From: Nymphaea colorata
Taxonomy: Eukaryota > Streptophyta > Magnoliopsida > Nymphaeales > Nymphaeaceae
DNA length: 60,000 bases
NCBI RefSeq assembly: GCF_008831285.2
Contig: NC_045139.1
Span: forward strand, 16,352,354-16,412,353
Direction: 5' to 3'
The position numbers were made by a program, and so were the translations under genes. Below, piece after piece: positions 1 to 12,372 of the stretch; the stretch's first letter is position 1; every line of letters starts with the position of its first letter. The notes beneath the pieces are model-generated. The model saw nothing but the letters and a program-made list of their open reading frames with translations. It ran no database searches and was not told where the DNA came from.

Positions 1-1499
1 GATGCAATCCTCACCACATTGGTTGATTTCACAAAAGGCAGATAACAAGTCAAGAATTAAAAACCCAAAAATGCAACAAAAGGCAAATGTAAGAAGTAAT
101 GCCTCATTTACTTTCACCAGTTTCTCAATTATTGGGGGATTAAAAGGTTCAGTTAGGCTTCAATCTGTGCTTTTGCATCTGAAGTTTATTTTTATTCTGT
201 TAAGGACATCATAGTGTCATCTCATCTATACAGAAAATAGATTGAATCACTATGACATTTTGTTCACACCATTCTTCTGATTTACTTTTTCTTAAATTTT
301 CCTGTTTTCACTTCATTTTTGTGCCTGTGCCTTTTCTGCAAGTCCATGAAGCAGTGGTGCTTCTAGTTGTCGTGTTCTACATCATTAGTCGTGATACTTA
401 GCCTTCTGCTGTTCCCCCAAATCCCTCATAGCTTTTGAGAATCGCCTTTCAGCACAAAATGTTGCTGCATAATTTCTAGAAAATCTTCACTGAGATATAT
501 GGCTCAATTAGATTTTATGTTCTATAATAGAAGTCTAATGAGGTAAAAGGTTTTTAAAGAGCTATTTTTAAACCATCATCTCTTCCTGCTGCAAAATACT
601 ATCAGAAAATGATTTAAGCAATTTGCAAGCATGAACTAGACTTTGGAGACTGAATTCCCATTTTCTGCAACAAACTGAGTACTGTCTTCGAGTTTTTATA
701 TGCCAATTGTTGAACGATTGTTAGCCATCATTTTCTCTGGTCAGTCTGATCCCACCAATTTACTAGCTTTTGCATCACACTAGTAACCCCAGTGAAGACT
801 TATAGCCTCTCCGCCTCCGGTGTGTAATATCCAATTCCATCGAAGCACTAGAAGCTACAAGATACATCTAATTTCAGCTGCTAATCAAAAGAAAAAGAAA
901 TGTAAGATGCGTGAAAATCTGCCTCAGGAAAGCCTCATAGCAACCAAATGTAAACAGAAAACCAACACATTTACAGTGACAGAAGGTCCATAACAACACG
1001 CGCCTAAATTTGCACGCGACAAAGTAGTATGCAAATTAAGTGTTAAACCCTGGGAGCAACCAATGTCAAGCAAGGAAATGCAAAATGCATCTCAGAGAAA
1101 ACCTCGGAGCAAGTAAAAGTAAACAGAGGCCCACAACCTTTATATTATGGAAACCAAGGAACAATAGAACCCAGAAACAACCATAGCAAGCAAAGAAATG
1201 AAAAAGGAATCTCAGACAAAACCTCAGAGCAACTGAAAGTATATAGAAGCCCAAAAACTTTATACCAATAATCCATACGATATACGCTTTATTACTTACA
1301 TAGCAAATTCATGCATACTGTGTTCATAATAAATAAGCATCGAACAAAGGGTACCAAACGTTCCACCAACACTCAACCAAACAAACCACGACCAATCCAA
1401 ATACACAACAGACATAAGCAAGGGAAAAAGAAAAAAAAAGAAAACATGAACTCTATGAGTGGAAGAAAAAAAAAAGAAAGAAGGAAAAGAAGCGCATAC
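1..1499 (-). other. Intron 1 of the F-box/LRR gene (partial)
   Basis: This lies downstream, on the minus strand, of the only F-box/LRR exon in the window. No stretch on that strand continues the leucine-rich repeats, so it is read as intron, with the next exon beyond the left edge. It is AT-rich and holds a degenerate tandem repeat at 1046-1265. Confidence 0.55.
1046..1265. repeat. Degenerate tandem repeat, period about 121 bp
   Basis: Two adjacent units of about 90 bp align well. They start near 1052 and 1173 and share blocks such as AGCAAGGAAATG/AGCAAAGAAATG, CTCAGAGAAAACCTC/CTCAGACAAAACCTC and the ending ACTTTATA/CCTTTATA. A weaker third relative lies at about 898-960. The array lies in the F-box gene intron. 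Confidence 0.6.
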
Positions 1500-1839
1500 T
1501 TTTGCAATTCGACAAGGCGAGGATCTGCAGGCACCTGAATCCCTGAGCAATCACGGCAAGATCGTCGTTGGTGACGCCAGGGAAGAAGGACCTAGACGCC
1601 GACTGGGACATGTCCAACTCCAGCACCCCAGGGAACCTAACAGCCATCTTCCTCAGCATGAGCGGCCCGGCCCTCACGCATAGTTTCCTCCTCCCGGTGC
1701 TCTGCACGGACAGCCACCTCTTGCAAACAAGCGAGAAGCTGCTTCTGTCCCCATCGCTCTGCAGCTTCTCCAGTATCCCCCGCAGCTCGTCATCCGTCAG
1801 CACATCGTTGATGCACAAGTCCGCCTCCCTCTTCGCCAT
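1500..1839 (-). CDS. F-box/LRR-repeat protein, first coding exon (gene continues off the left edge)
   Basis: This exon gives 113 complete codons plus one base. Residues from about 13 form an F-box-like segment (LTDDELRGILEKL, then FSLVCKRWLSVQS), followed by the start of the leucine-rich repeats (FPGVLELDMSQS, GVTNDDLAVIAQGF, LQILALSNCK). It closely resembles the plant RNI/F-box family typified by Arabidopsis At5g23340, whose members act as substrate-recognition subunits of SCF ubiquitin ligases. That role is family knowledge; the substrate is unknown. The start at 1839-1837 is preferred over an in-frame ATG 57 bases upstream because its context (TTTCC ATG GCG) is good and the upstream extension looks like leader. 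The exon ends at a donor TGCAAAA/GTATGC at 1499-1498, phase 1. The LRR body is outside the window. Confidence 0.85.
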
Positions 1840-2606
1840 GGAAACACCTCCACGAAGAGAGAAACCACTTTCTGACTCTCCCCGACGGACTGACAAACCA
1901 CCAACTACGAGAAAAGGAAAGAAGCAAGAATTTTTTTCGAATGATTCTGATGATACCCAGCTAGAATCAAGATACCAACGTTACCAAACTCCTCAGATCG
2001 ACCCTCCTCCTCCTCTCTTCTCCTCTCCTCTTAGAATATAAGATCCCGTGAGGAAAGTGGGACGGGAAAACATGCGTAAAAGGGGGAGAGAGAGAGATCC
2101 AACCGCTTACGATAATCCCAACACCAGAACAGATGGAGATTCCCTTACTTCTTGCTTGTTGCAGAACCCTAAGCCCCCTGGTCTCCCTCTCTCTCTCTCC
2201 CTCTGCTAAAGGGAAAACAGAGAGAGCAGCAGAGGAGGGTGGGAGGAAATCTTCATTTTTCCCCTTTTCAATGCCTTCAGTGCAATGGGGAGAGAGATCT
2301 TGGTTGAGGTCGAAAAAGGCCTTTGACTTTAAAAAGTAGGCCCTACGCTTTTCCTTCGCATCTGACGCGTCATCGACGGCTGAATTCTCCCCGACCTTTA
2401 TGTGGGACCCACATCACCGTTCCTTACCCTCTTTGCAGTCTGAAAACCTCAAAGCAACTTATAAACGCATATACAAAGTTAACATTTTACCTGCGACAAC
2501 GATTTTATAAAAATCTAATAACGAGTGTCAAATATTTTTAATTATAATTTTTGTGGTGAGTTACTTACGCTATTAAAATATGGTTGATTAATCTTATTCT
2601 CTATGT

Positions 2607-2790
2607 GTTTGTTTCACTTTACATTCACGGTGATACGATACCTAACATCTTAGATTGATGAATTTAAGGCCGACCTTATCTTTATCTGACCTTAAATTCA
2701 TAGTTTTTAACATGTAACATGGATTTAAAATTAATGTTATTGATATTAAATTGAACATCTCTCAAAATATACTTTTTTTTATGCAACCTT
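2607..2790. mobile_element. Palindromic MITE-like element (relative of the one at 48111-48268)
   Basis: The core is an imperfect palindrome at 2658-2701 (ATGAATTTAAGG ... CCTTAAATTCAT). It is followed by a TTTTTAACATGTA block and a terminal TTTTTTTTATGCAACCTT. The same blocks occur in reverse orientation at 48111-48268, so this is a dispersed element and not a chance palindrome. It has no coding capacity. Family and target duplication are undetermined. Confidence 0.5.
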
Positions 2791-4916
2791 AAAATCACAA
2801 CCTACATTACATTAAAGAACCAAGAATACACACACATTAATTTTAAAGAACCAAGAATATACACGCCTGTAAGGACTAAACAAATCAAAAGTCATATTCT
2901 TGAAAATATATAACCCAACAAACTAGAATAAAGATGGAAGTCTTTTATAATTGCAGGAATGAGGTGATTGGACCACTACATACTTTAGGAGGCAGCAATA
3001 ATTAGACTGGCTACCAACCGGACATAAGAAATTTCTCTCGATTACCATGTTTTTTGCCCTTGGCAAAAATTAGTATGGCAGCACCTTATGCACCAAAGTG
3101 TGTGAGCCGATCAGGAGCTGCCTTTTGTACATTATGATCATAACTTACAAAATGGAAACACAATAATGAATAATCTAGGGAAATTTTAATTTTTGGTACT
3201 ACTAAAAAGATGACTGTATGGGGAGTCAAAAAAACTAAGTGCAATCCCATTGTCAATGAAAAACGTATTCAACGTTGGCCGACTTACTAGTTTAATTTGA
3301 ATTGTGAATTCTTTTATTGAAACACACGACATAGCAAGTCTATATATATAATGCAACGAAATATGTAACACTAAGACATATTAATTCAAATTTCATACTT
3401 ACATAATATATGTTGCATAAGACGCAAATCAAGTCAATATATTACGTGTATAACACACATGATGTTGTTGCCGTAACCACCCAATTGAGATTTGCGCCTT
3501 TGCTTTCACTTGACTCTGCCACATACATTAAATAAATTAGTGGAGATTTCTTTTGCACATGGTATAGCACCAATTTGAAGCCTATTATTTATTCTAGTTA
3601 TTTCTTAAGCTTTTTGCAGACCCAACTAAGGTTTTTGTAAGGGCATATGTGTGCTTCTAATTATGTTTCTAACAGTCTATATTGTTCAGAAAACCCAAAA
3701 AAACTGTATGCAAGAGGCTCTTCTCAAACCACGTAAAATTTCTTGATTTTTGCTTCTTCTTTTTTTTTTTTTTGCTTGGCAATCCCTGAATCGGTGTTAG
3801 ATCGATGTTGGCTTTTTTACCCTGACAATAGCTTGTTTAGAAAGTAATAGATATTGCATAATCAAATTTATGTTGCTTGAACTATTTTGAAAATTCACTA
3901 ATAAGTCTCACTGATTTATGCCGTTTGTGCGTGGAAGAGGCTTAGCACATTGAACTAGATGGATCGCAGCCCAGTTGAGCATCAAACAGAAGAATTATGA
4001 CTGATTTGGAGCGATTCTTTGCTACTTATGATTGATTGTTCACTAGACCAATGCTATCTCTTGGAGGTTCCATTGCCAGAAAATTATCAGGAAAAACTTC
4101 GTTTGCCACAATGAATTCCGTTATTGAACGATTTGGAACAAAAGGATTCCGGCTCAAGGAGGTTCAACTGTTTGGAATTTATAAATATGGCCATGAAGTT
4201 CATTAGACTCGGGCATTGCCATAAATGTTAGGCCATGTTATCAACATGATTGAGGCAGTTATCTTAAGATGTCGAGTCTAATGAAAAGATATGGCGGCTA
4301 CTTATTACAAATAAAGCATACCAAACAGATGCTTAGTTTGTCCATAAGTGGCATAATCAAGGGCCTAGTTCCTCGCTATTGCCTGCAAAAGTTAGCAGAA
4401 AAATTTTTGTCAGCCACAATATGCTCTCTAGTGGGTCGTTTGGCAAAATGGAACATTTGTGAATGTTTTATGTATCTGCTACCCTCATATAAGTAGTATT
4501 TGTGTGCTTCTAGAGGGAAAGGTGCCATAAAACAGTGTCAGGCTCAGTATTGTTCTTCATCACCATCTATCAGGCATATGATCGCCCGAGGCTAGATGTG
4601 ATAGTTTACCGTTGCTTTCATTCATACTTTCTAGTTCTCCAACTACCAAATGACCCCTAGAGTAAAAATTTTGAGCTGCCCAATTCATTGTGCAGAAAAT
4701 CTTATCTTCTAGTAATGATATTATCAAGATATCTAGATGCCATTACATCATGCATCAATGACTATGTAAAATTGTGATGTTGTTTCCCAATATAACCTTT
4801 GGACATTTCCTGTTGTAGAATCGCCACAATTACTTTCCAATTTTGCTTCATAAGCTGTCATAAATTAAAAGATTAGAGCACCACAATAGCTTCTTTCATT
4901 TTTTGCAGATATAAAA

Positions 4917-4980
4917 CTTGTGACAAAGTTCATGAGATGTCATGAACTCAAAACTTATCAAGGACATATTTTGTCACAAG
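4917..4980. repeat. Nested short inverted repeat
   Basis: The outer arms CTTGTGACAAA (4917-4927) and TTTTGTCACAAG (4969-4980) are inverted copies. They enclose a second pair, TTCATGA/TCATGAA. It could be the remnant of a small inverted-repeat element; function is unknown. Confidence 0.5.
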
Positions 4981-6010
4981 CCTGCAAGCTAGGTATGCCT
5001 GTTAACTGGCATTATAAGCACAAATAGGAATGTCAATAAATCGGATTCGAATAAGATGTACTCTTAATCTTTTTTTTTTGAGAAATTCACATATTTGTAT
5101 TTGAAGACGGAAGAAGAAAGGTCATATTTGATTATGAATCCAAAATCTAATTTCTAAATCTAAATCTGATTTGAATCCAATGTTTGAATTCACACCAAAT
5201 CCATATTTGAAGTTTGAACCAGATCCGGTTAACTTTTCAAATGTAAAAGCATGAGATGTACGATATTTATTTAAGACTGAATCCGATCCGAATGTGATCA
5301 GATGTCATTTCTTAATCAGATATTATTTTTTTCTTATCTGAAATTTTCATGATCTGATTCAAATCAGATAGGTGCATAGATTAAATTTGAAGTTAGAAAG
5401 CACAAACATGTAGCATTTATCTAGTTAGTAGGTATTGCAAAATACATGCCTCCTCTTACATGCGTTTCTCCGGGGGTCAAGGGCTTTTTCCAAGCTTGCC
5501 AAGAGGGAGCAACAGCAGCAGACTCCCACGAACACAGTGACAGTACAGCTTCCTCACATACAACATTATTGGCTGCTTTTTGTCTCGGCAACAGCCCACT
5601 AGAAGGGCTTAAAATTAGTCGACAGGTAGAAGATTACATGAACTGACAGAATTTTCGCTACACCAGCATCGTGTCTGCTCAGCAAAAGGCCCCAGAGCCA
5701 CCTACCATATCCTGGTTGCTTCAATAATATTTATTATGGTAACATTTTGCAAACGCTCTCTGCGTTTCAGAAACTCACTCATATCTGCCAATCTCTCCCT
5801 TTCTCTCTCTTTATACGCTTGTTTCCTCTTTCTCTTACCTAGTAAATGGAAACCCTGCTCTCCTACTATATCTGGCCTAGCTAATCCCTCCATAAATTTG
5901 GATGCCTCACTTCTCGGGCTGCCTTCTTCTCAGACTTCTCATCTTCATCCTTCCCTTCGTCTGCACAGCAGGAGCGGAGACCAGGAGCAACACCATCAAG
6001 CTCAAGAGCA

Positions 6011-9000
6011 ATGGCTTCCCACCTTCATGCCTTCCATCGACAGCCCACCAACGACCAGTTCGAGATAATGGTAGACGAAATTCCCATGGAGCAGCCAGTA
6101 GCGAACCCTGGATTCCCTGCAGGGCCGACCATGAACATCACCCGGAGTATGAGAGTGAACACTCGAGACACCATCGACGTCGAGCGTGTCATCTGCGTTA
6201 CTCAAAGATACCTTGTTCCTGTTGATCTTCCTCAAATGACCGTCCAACTTCCCTATGGTATATTAGTTTATTCTTCTTTTCATTCTCTTTCTTTCTGCTT
6301 CTTTCTGGGATTCTGAATTATCTCATGCCCATGATCCTTAGTCGAATAGTATGGCCAATGGTGCTGGCCTCTGATTTTACTTGATAACTCGATGTTTTTT
6401 CTTTCTTTCTTTCTCTTCGGTGGTGCTTGACGGTTGTGCATGGCAGACTGCGTAGGCCTCAGTCTTCTCCTGCTACGTGCTTCACAGAAATGGACGTCCC
6501 AATTTTAATTATTTTCTTTCACCAGGAGAATGTTTCTGCTGATATTGGTTTTACTGCTCTTTTGATTTGCATCCTGATGATGCATGGCTGCAGGCTTTTC
6601 TGATGTAAGCCCTAGTTTTGTTATCTTTGCGATATGGGTAGGTTCATTTTCGTGAGGGGACGGGATACTGAACCACAAGAGAAGAAAGGTTGCTCTGTTC
6701 ATGAGCTATCTTACATGGCCTCTTCCTTTTGCATGGTTAGATTAGGGTGGAAATGTCGTGTTCCATCTTCTTGTTTTCTTTGTGCACAGTTCTCCAATTC
6801 AAATTGTTTCTACATGCGTACCAGCCTAAGAGATGGCCCGTGACCTTCATTAGTAGGCAGCATCATGTGCGCACATTGCATGCATGGGAATGACTTGCGC
6901 AGAGATAAAAAGAAAATTATTTTATGTCGCTGAAATATTTTCTACTCTACAAAGGTCACCATCGGCCTTAGTTACAAAGTACAAATACTGAATAGAGATA
7001 GTAAAGCGGAGACATCCCACGATTTTTTAAAGACAATAATTGGAAGTTAATCTCAACTATTTGGAAATGACGTTTTTCTTTTCTCTTTCATTTTTATTTG
7101 GCTTTATCTTTCCTTGGGATCCATAGGCCATTTTCATAATGTCATCATTCTCATGATCGTCATTGTCATTATCCTTGTGATTCTCCATAGCGTCATCAAA
7201 ACCATCATCAACAACATTACATTGATAATAATGTTTATTGTTTTCATTCGCCTCATACTACTGTATGACAATTATTCGGAAGTTTGTTGCAGAGATCTTC
7301 AAAATGAATTGATCATCACTTTGTTGAAGAAGGCAACAATCTATTTGGTTGGAGCCAGAGGAGTCAGGGGGCGATCGGGGCAAAATTTTACATGTAATTA
7401 GAAAAAAATCATTTAATCTATATAAAAGTTTTGAAAATTTATATCTATAGGCCGGCCTCTCTAATGAAAAATTTCTAACACTGCCCTTAATTGGAATTTT
7501 TTCAAAAAAGAGTTTGTATTTTCCACCATCGCAGAATCCATCCTAACTTAGATTTACTTAAAGTCATGATTATTCCTCTACGCGAGCACCATATCTTGGT
7601 TTTGGGATATAGAGATCAACATACTTTGGTGCTATGTTGATAAACATACGACAAAGATTAAAAATTTATTTAATGTAGTTGAACTATCTTATGGTCCTCA
7701 TGAAGCTATTATTGGCCTAGGGTACAAAGGGAGAGAATAAATAGAGGAACATCACATGATTTTATACAATGACAATGGAACTAGTTGAAAAAGTTTTATT
7801 TCTTTCTTACATATCTATTTGGTTTTATCTCTCCTTGGGAATCATTGGTCACCATACTCATAACTATGATGTGCACCACTATGTACAATGCACACCCTAT
7901 AAGGCATGTCAACTGTACTTCTGACTTACTTTCATTGGACCCATGGCCCATTTTTTTTAGTATGTGGCATGCACAAGAACTTGTGCATAATGCAAATGTG
8001 TACAGGTCTATGGATATAACCAGGTTCGCATAACTACAATCATGTTTATTGTTTTCAACCTAAAAATTTTTCATATTTTATGAATTAATTTGCAGAGACA
8101 GGTGTATGCATGTGCATGTTTGTATGTGTGCATACTTGTAGCTTTTTATACTTGTGAATTTGGCACAAGAAGCTGAGGCTACCCCCTTCCAGTCTCCTCA
8201 AAGTTTGACATTGGATCGAGACCTATATATGGGATAGCAGATTTTCAACTTAGTGCCTTTCCCCACTCCATGTAGCCTAGAGGAATAGCACCCACTAGAG
8301 TCAAACTAATAATTGGATTTTCACCAATCTGCCAGCTTGACAGCTACATGAAGTGAGTCGTGGACATTTACACTGATGCGACAGACAAGCGGCACCAAGG
8401 AACGGCAACTTTTACACTTGTTTTTTTTTTTTTCCTTCTCTTGTCTTCATGCTAGTGAACAGTACATTTCATCTTGTGTGTGTGCCAAAATGAACAAGAT
8501 TATTGGGAACATCGGATCTGTCTGGTGAGGTGCTGAGGTTTAGACCAAGTCACTAGAAATGTATTATACCCATATCAACTGCTGCATGGACCTGGAGTTC
8601 AATATACAAGAGCATGTGTTCCTCAAGCTTGACTTGAAAATGGTCTCGTATTTAAAAAAAATGGTGTCTTGAAAGAATTTCACTTTAATCACCATACCAG
8701 AAGATAGAACAAACAAAAAGCTTCAATTCACAAAGACTTTCGAGTTCTGCTCATAGGAAAAGATGTGTAACCCTTGCAAAAGATGATTGTAAAATTCAAC
8801 TCATGAAAATATCTTAGAAATAGTCTCATAATTAAGAGATTTGAAGAGAATGATGCATATATATATTCAGTCCCATTTCTGGTTGCAGATGAACTGGTCA
8901 AAGTGTAAATGTGGTTCAGAATGTGTCGATCTTGTCTTGAGTTAGTTTCTTGGTCAAGAGTATGTACTTGAGACGTAGTTTTTTGTGTTGAAGTGTAAGG

Positions 9001-12000
9001 ACGAATTCTTCTGTCTTAAAGAAGCATGAATCGAATTGATTTTTCTTCTGGTAAGAGAAAGATGCCATTTTTCTCTAGCCATAGAAAAGAGAATACAATA
9101 TTGATTCCTTGTAAATGCTGTTCTCAATTAATAAGGAACTATGCTGCTCAAAGCTTTGCTTGTCCAATATTGGAATATTGACAATGGTTGCGTAGTTTCT
9201 TTTCTAAATATGCAAGGCACTTAAACTTTGCTACTTCAAAGTACTTTATTTATAGTATCATTACGTCAGTTGGAAAAAATTGATTAAATCCATGCAATTC
9301 ACATTGGGAAGCGCTCAATGTATGCATGCTTGTCGATTAATTGGTTGTGTCGATCAGCTGTAACCGTTTGATTCTCAATGCATCAAAGACGAACTCATCC
9401 ATGCATGTATATCACTCCTGATAAGAACTAACCCTTCATAAATAATTCTTTTGGTGCAATATTAAGTTCTCATACATATAAGTTGTACTGTTATAACTGG
9501 AACTAACCTAGAATCTGGAAAATTATTTTCCTCTTGTCCACTGCAGGCATGTTTTTCATTTTTCTCTTATCCTACAACCCAGAATAGGATAATATCTACT
9601 TTTCATGTTCATTCCTTAATTTTCAGAAGTGTAAAATTCATCATGTTTGCCCAAATACATTCAAGATATATATGTATAATGGCTTCTTATGTTTTTATGT
9701 AGGTGATACTTATCCTTTTAGATCAGAATGTGGAAACAATGAACAAGCGCCATTAAGTGCAGCCAACGGAGATTTGGGGATGCAAAATGTGTTCAATTAT
9801 CAAAATCAACCTCAGTCTTGCTGTGATACTACAAATTTTCGTGCACCCGCTGCCGAAACACTGACGAGAGCAATTGAGATCGAAAATAGTTCCCGTGGAC
9901 TTGAGAGCTACCAACAATATGCGGGATGCCCTCTGGCTCCAGTTAGCATTCAACCCATTTCAGGTATATATAATTGATCATCTTTTGCCTTCATTTATAA
10001 GTCCACAGGGTAAAACATTGTGAAGAATAATATGAACAAAAATACACTGGTATCATCAATTAATTGGTTATCTATGTTCATTCATGTTGACTAAGATACC
10101 CATCCTGCTAATTCAGACTTTTGAGTATATGACACCGTAAAGCTCTGTCCCGTATTTCCTGGTCATGCATGCATTGTCGAATAGCATGATATCTATGTCA
10201 ATATCTTACCAGGCAAGCAAATTCTCAATTGGTTTTTCAAGAAAAAAGTGATAGTATTTCTTCTTAGGTGTGTACATGTGTGTCTGCATGTGCACACAGT
10301 GTGAGTGTGTGTGTGTGAGAGAGAGAGAGAGATGGCTCTCATAGGATTCATTACGCGGGCACTAAGTATACTTCTTTGAAATACCTCCTGCTAATCTTAT
10401 AGCATTTGCCTTTGCATCTTGCATTTGAAAAGCTGAACTCGTGTTACATTGCAACACTTTTCTGGATATATATAAAACTACCCATCTATATTTTTTTCTT
10501 GTGCAGCCCCGAATTACAAGCACCTGGAGCACAAGGAGTTCTCCCCAAATCACACTGAGAGCTCATTTCCCAAAATTAATGGTGAGATTACCAGTTCACG
10601 GAACGAAGATTTCAATGGGTGTAATGGTCTTGAACCGATGAATGGACCAATGGATCTTTCCGGAGTTATTAGCAGGAACAACTTCAATTTGAATATCAAA
10701 ATACCAGGGAGTGACAGCCCATTGCAATTGTCCAATTCTTCTCCTGTGCAACAAATTGAGCAACGCACTGATGAGGTTGGTAGGGAGAACAAGGTTGCTT
10801 TCTTATGCACTACATATATATTGAGCTGTAAAAATATCTTTTATGCATCAATGAGCACTACCTCCATATGTTCACTGATTTTCCCGATGTCAATCTCTTG
10901 ACAAGATTGCAGATAGAGGGAGATCCCACAAAGGATCTCTTATGAAGTAATAATCTCTAGATCGTCGTTAAAAATGCAGATCAGGTCATCCACTTCCATG
11001 ATAGCTTAGCAATATAAACCTCTATTAAATGGCTGCCACGCACATGTCACACTTATGTTCATGTTGGTACTGGTGTTTCTTTGACACAGCACATCCAGTT
11101 GGGTCTGCCAAATTGAGCCAAAACTAACCATTTTCAATGTGCAGAGTTATGCATATAACTAGACTAGCTCTAATGCAAAATTTTATATGTAAATATAAAC
11201 GAGCAAGGCTACTAAACAGTTAAATGACTATATAACAAATAATATATATATATATATCCATCATCGCATCCACACCTAAATACTTTTGAAAAAATATCAT
11301 ATAGGGGTGGAGGAGGGAGGGCTGGCAGGGGCCTTGGCCTTGGCCTTCCTCAGACTTAAAAAAAATCAAAAATATAAAAGAAAAGTTTAAAATGTTAGTT
11401 TAACGTATATAAAAAATTTGAAAATTTTTGTTTTGGTGTTTGTTAAAATTTTGAAACCATAGTTTGGTTTTTGCAATGAAAAATTTCTGGCTCCGCCTCA
11501 CATCTATGTGACATAAATATAAACTACCATTGAATGTACCATTGTTATTTACATTCAAGGACCCACGTAGTGGATGTGTGAGATTCCTGATGCATGTTCA
11601 AACAGGCGAACGATCGCCTGATTTTAGTTCGATCATAGCAAATATTAAATTTGTAAACTGTTATGGCGTGTGATTTTCACATTCATGCTGAAGAACGTTT
11701 CAAGTCGTCAAATGAAATCATGATTTAGCTTCTTTTAGTGTATTAGGGAAGTTTAGTTAAGAAGAAGGCTTGTTTTACCAAGAAGGAACAAAAGATATAT
11801 GTTTCTTTTATCCCTTCTTTTCTTCTAATGCATTTGATCGACATCAGCTAAGATCATGCACGTATAACACTGTATGTGGATCTTAGCAGGTGCGTAATGA
11901 TGGAAACGGCCTCGTGTTAGTACTGAAGAAGGAACTTAGCAACAGCGATGTTGCAAATCTTGGGCGAATCATTCTACCGAAGGTATGGTATTGTTGCATC

Positions 12001-12274
12001 AATATAGTTATCATCTACTTAGGCACCAGTATCGGGCTAAAATTCAATGTCCATTTGTTTGTGCTCTTGACAATCATATATCTCCATTCTCAGCGGGAAG
12101 CCGAAACCCATTTTCCTCAACTAGACGATAAAATGGCATTAACGATAGATATGGAAGATCTACAATCGGACATCATATGGGCATTCAAGTTCAGGTTTGT
12201 CTTGGCAACCTGTCGATTGGCAATATGAAACCATGCATACTTGTTTTCATCAATTTCAACCCACGTGTGTGCAT

Positions 12275-12372
<98 letters not shown>

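Larger units (their letters stand above)
1840..5900. other. Intergenic region between the F-box and B3 genes
   Basis: The first 300-450 bases are the minus-strand leader and promoter of the F-box gene (purine/pyrimidine tracts near 2080-2100 and 2175-2230). The rest is AT-rich with no convincing gene on either strand. It holds a palindromic MITE-like element (2607-2790), a short nested inverted repeat at 4917-4980 and a diverged repeat of GATTTGAATCC-like words at 5027-5390. The stretch 5725-5900 with a CT-rich patch (about 5785-5815) is probably B3 promoter and leader. Confidence 0.5.
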
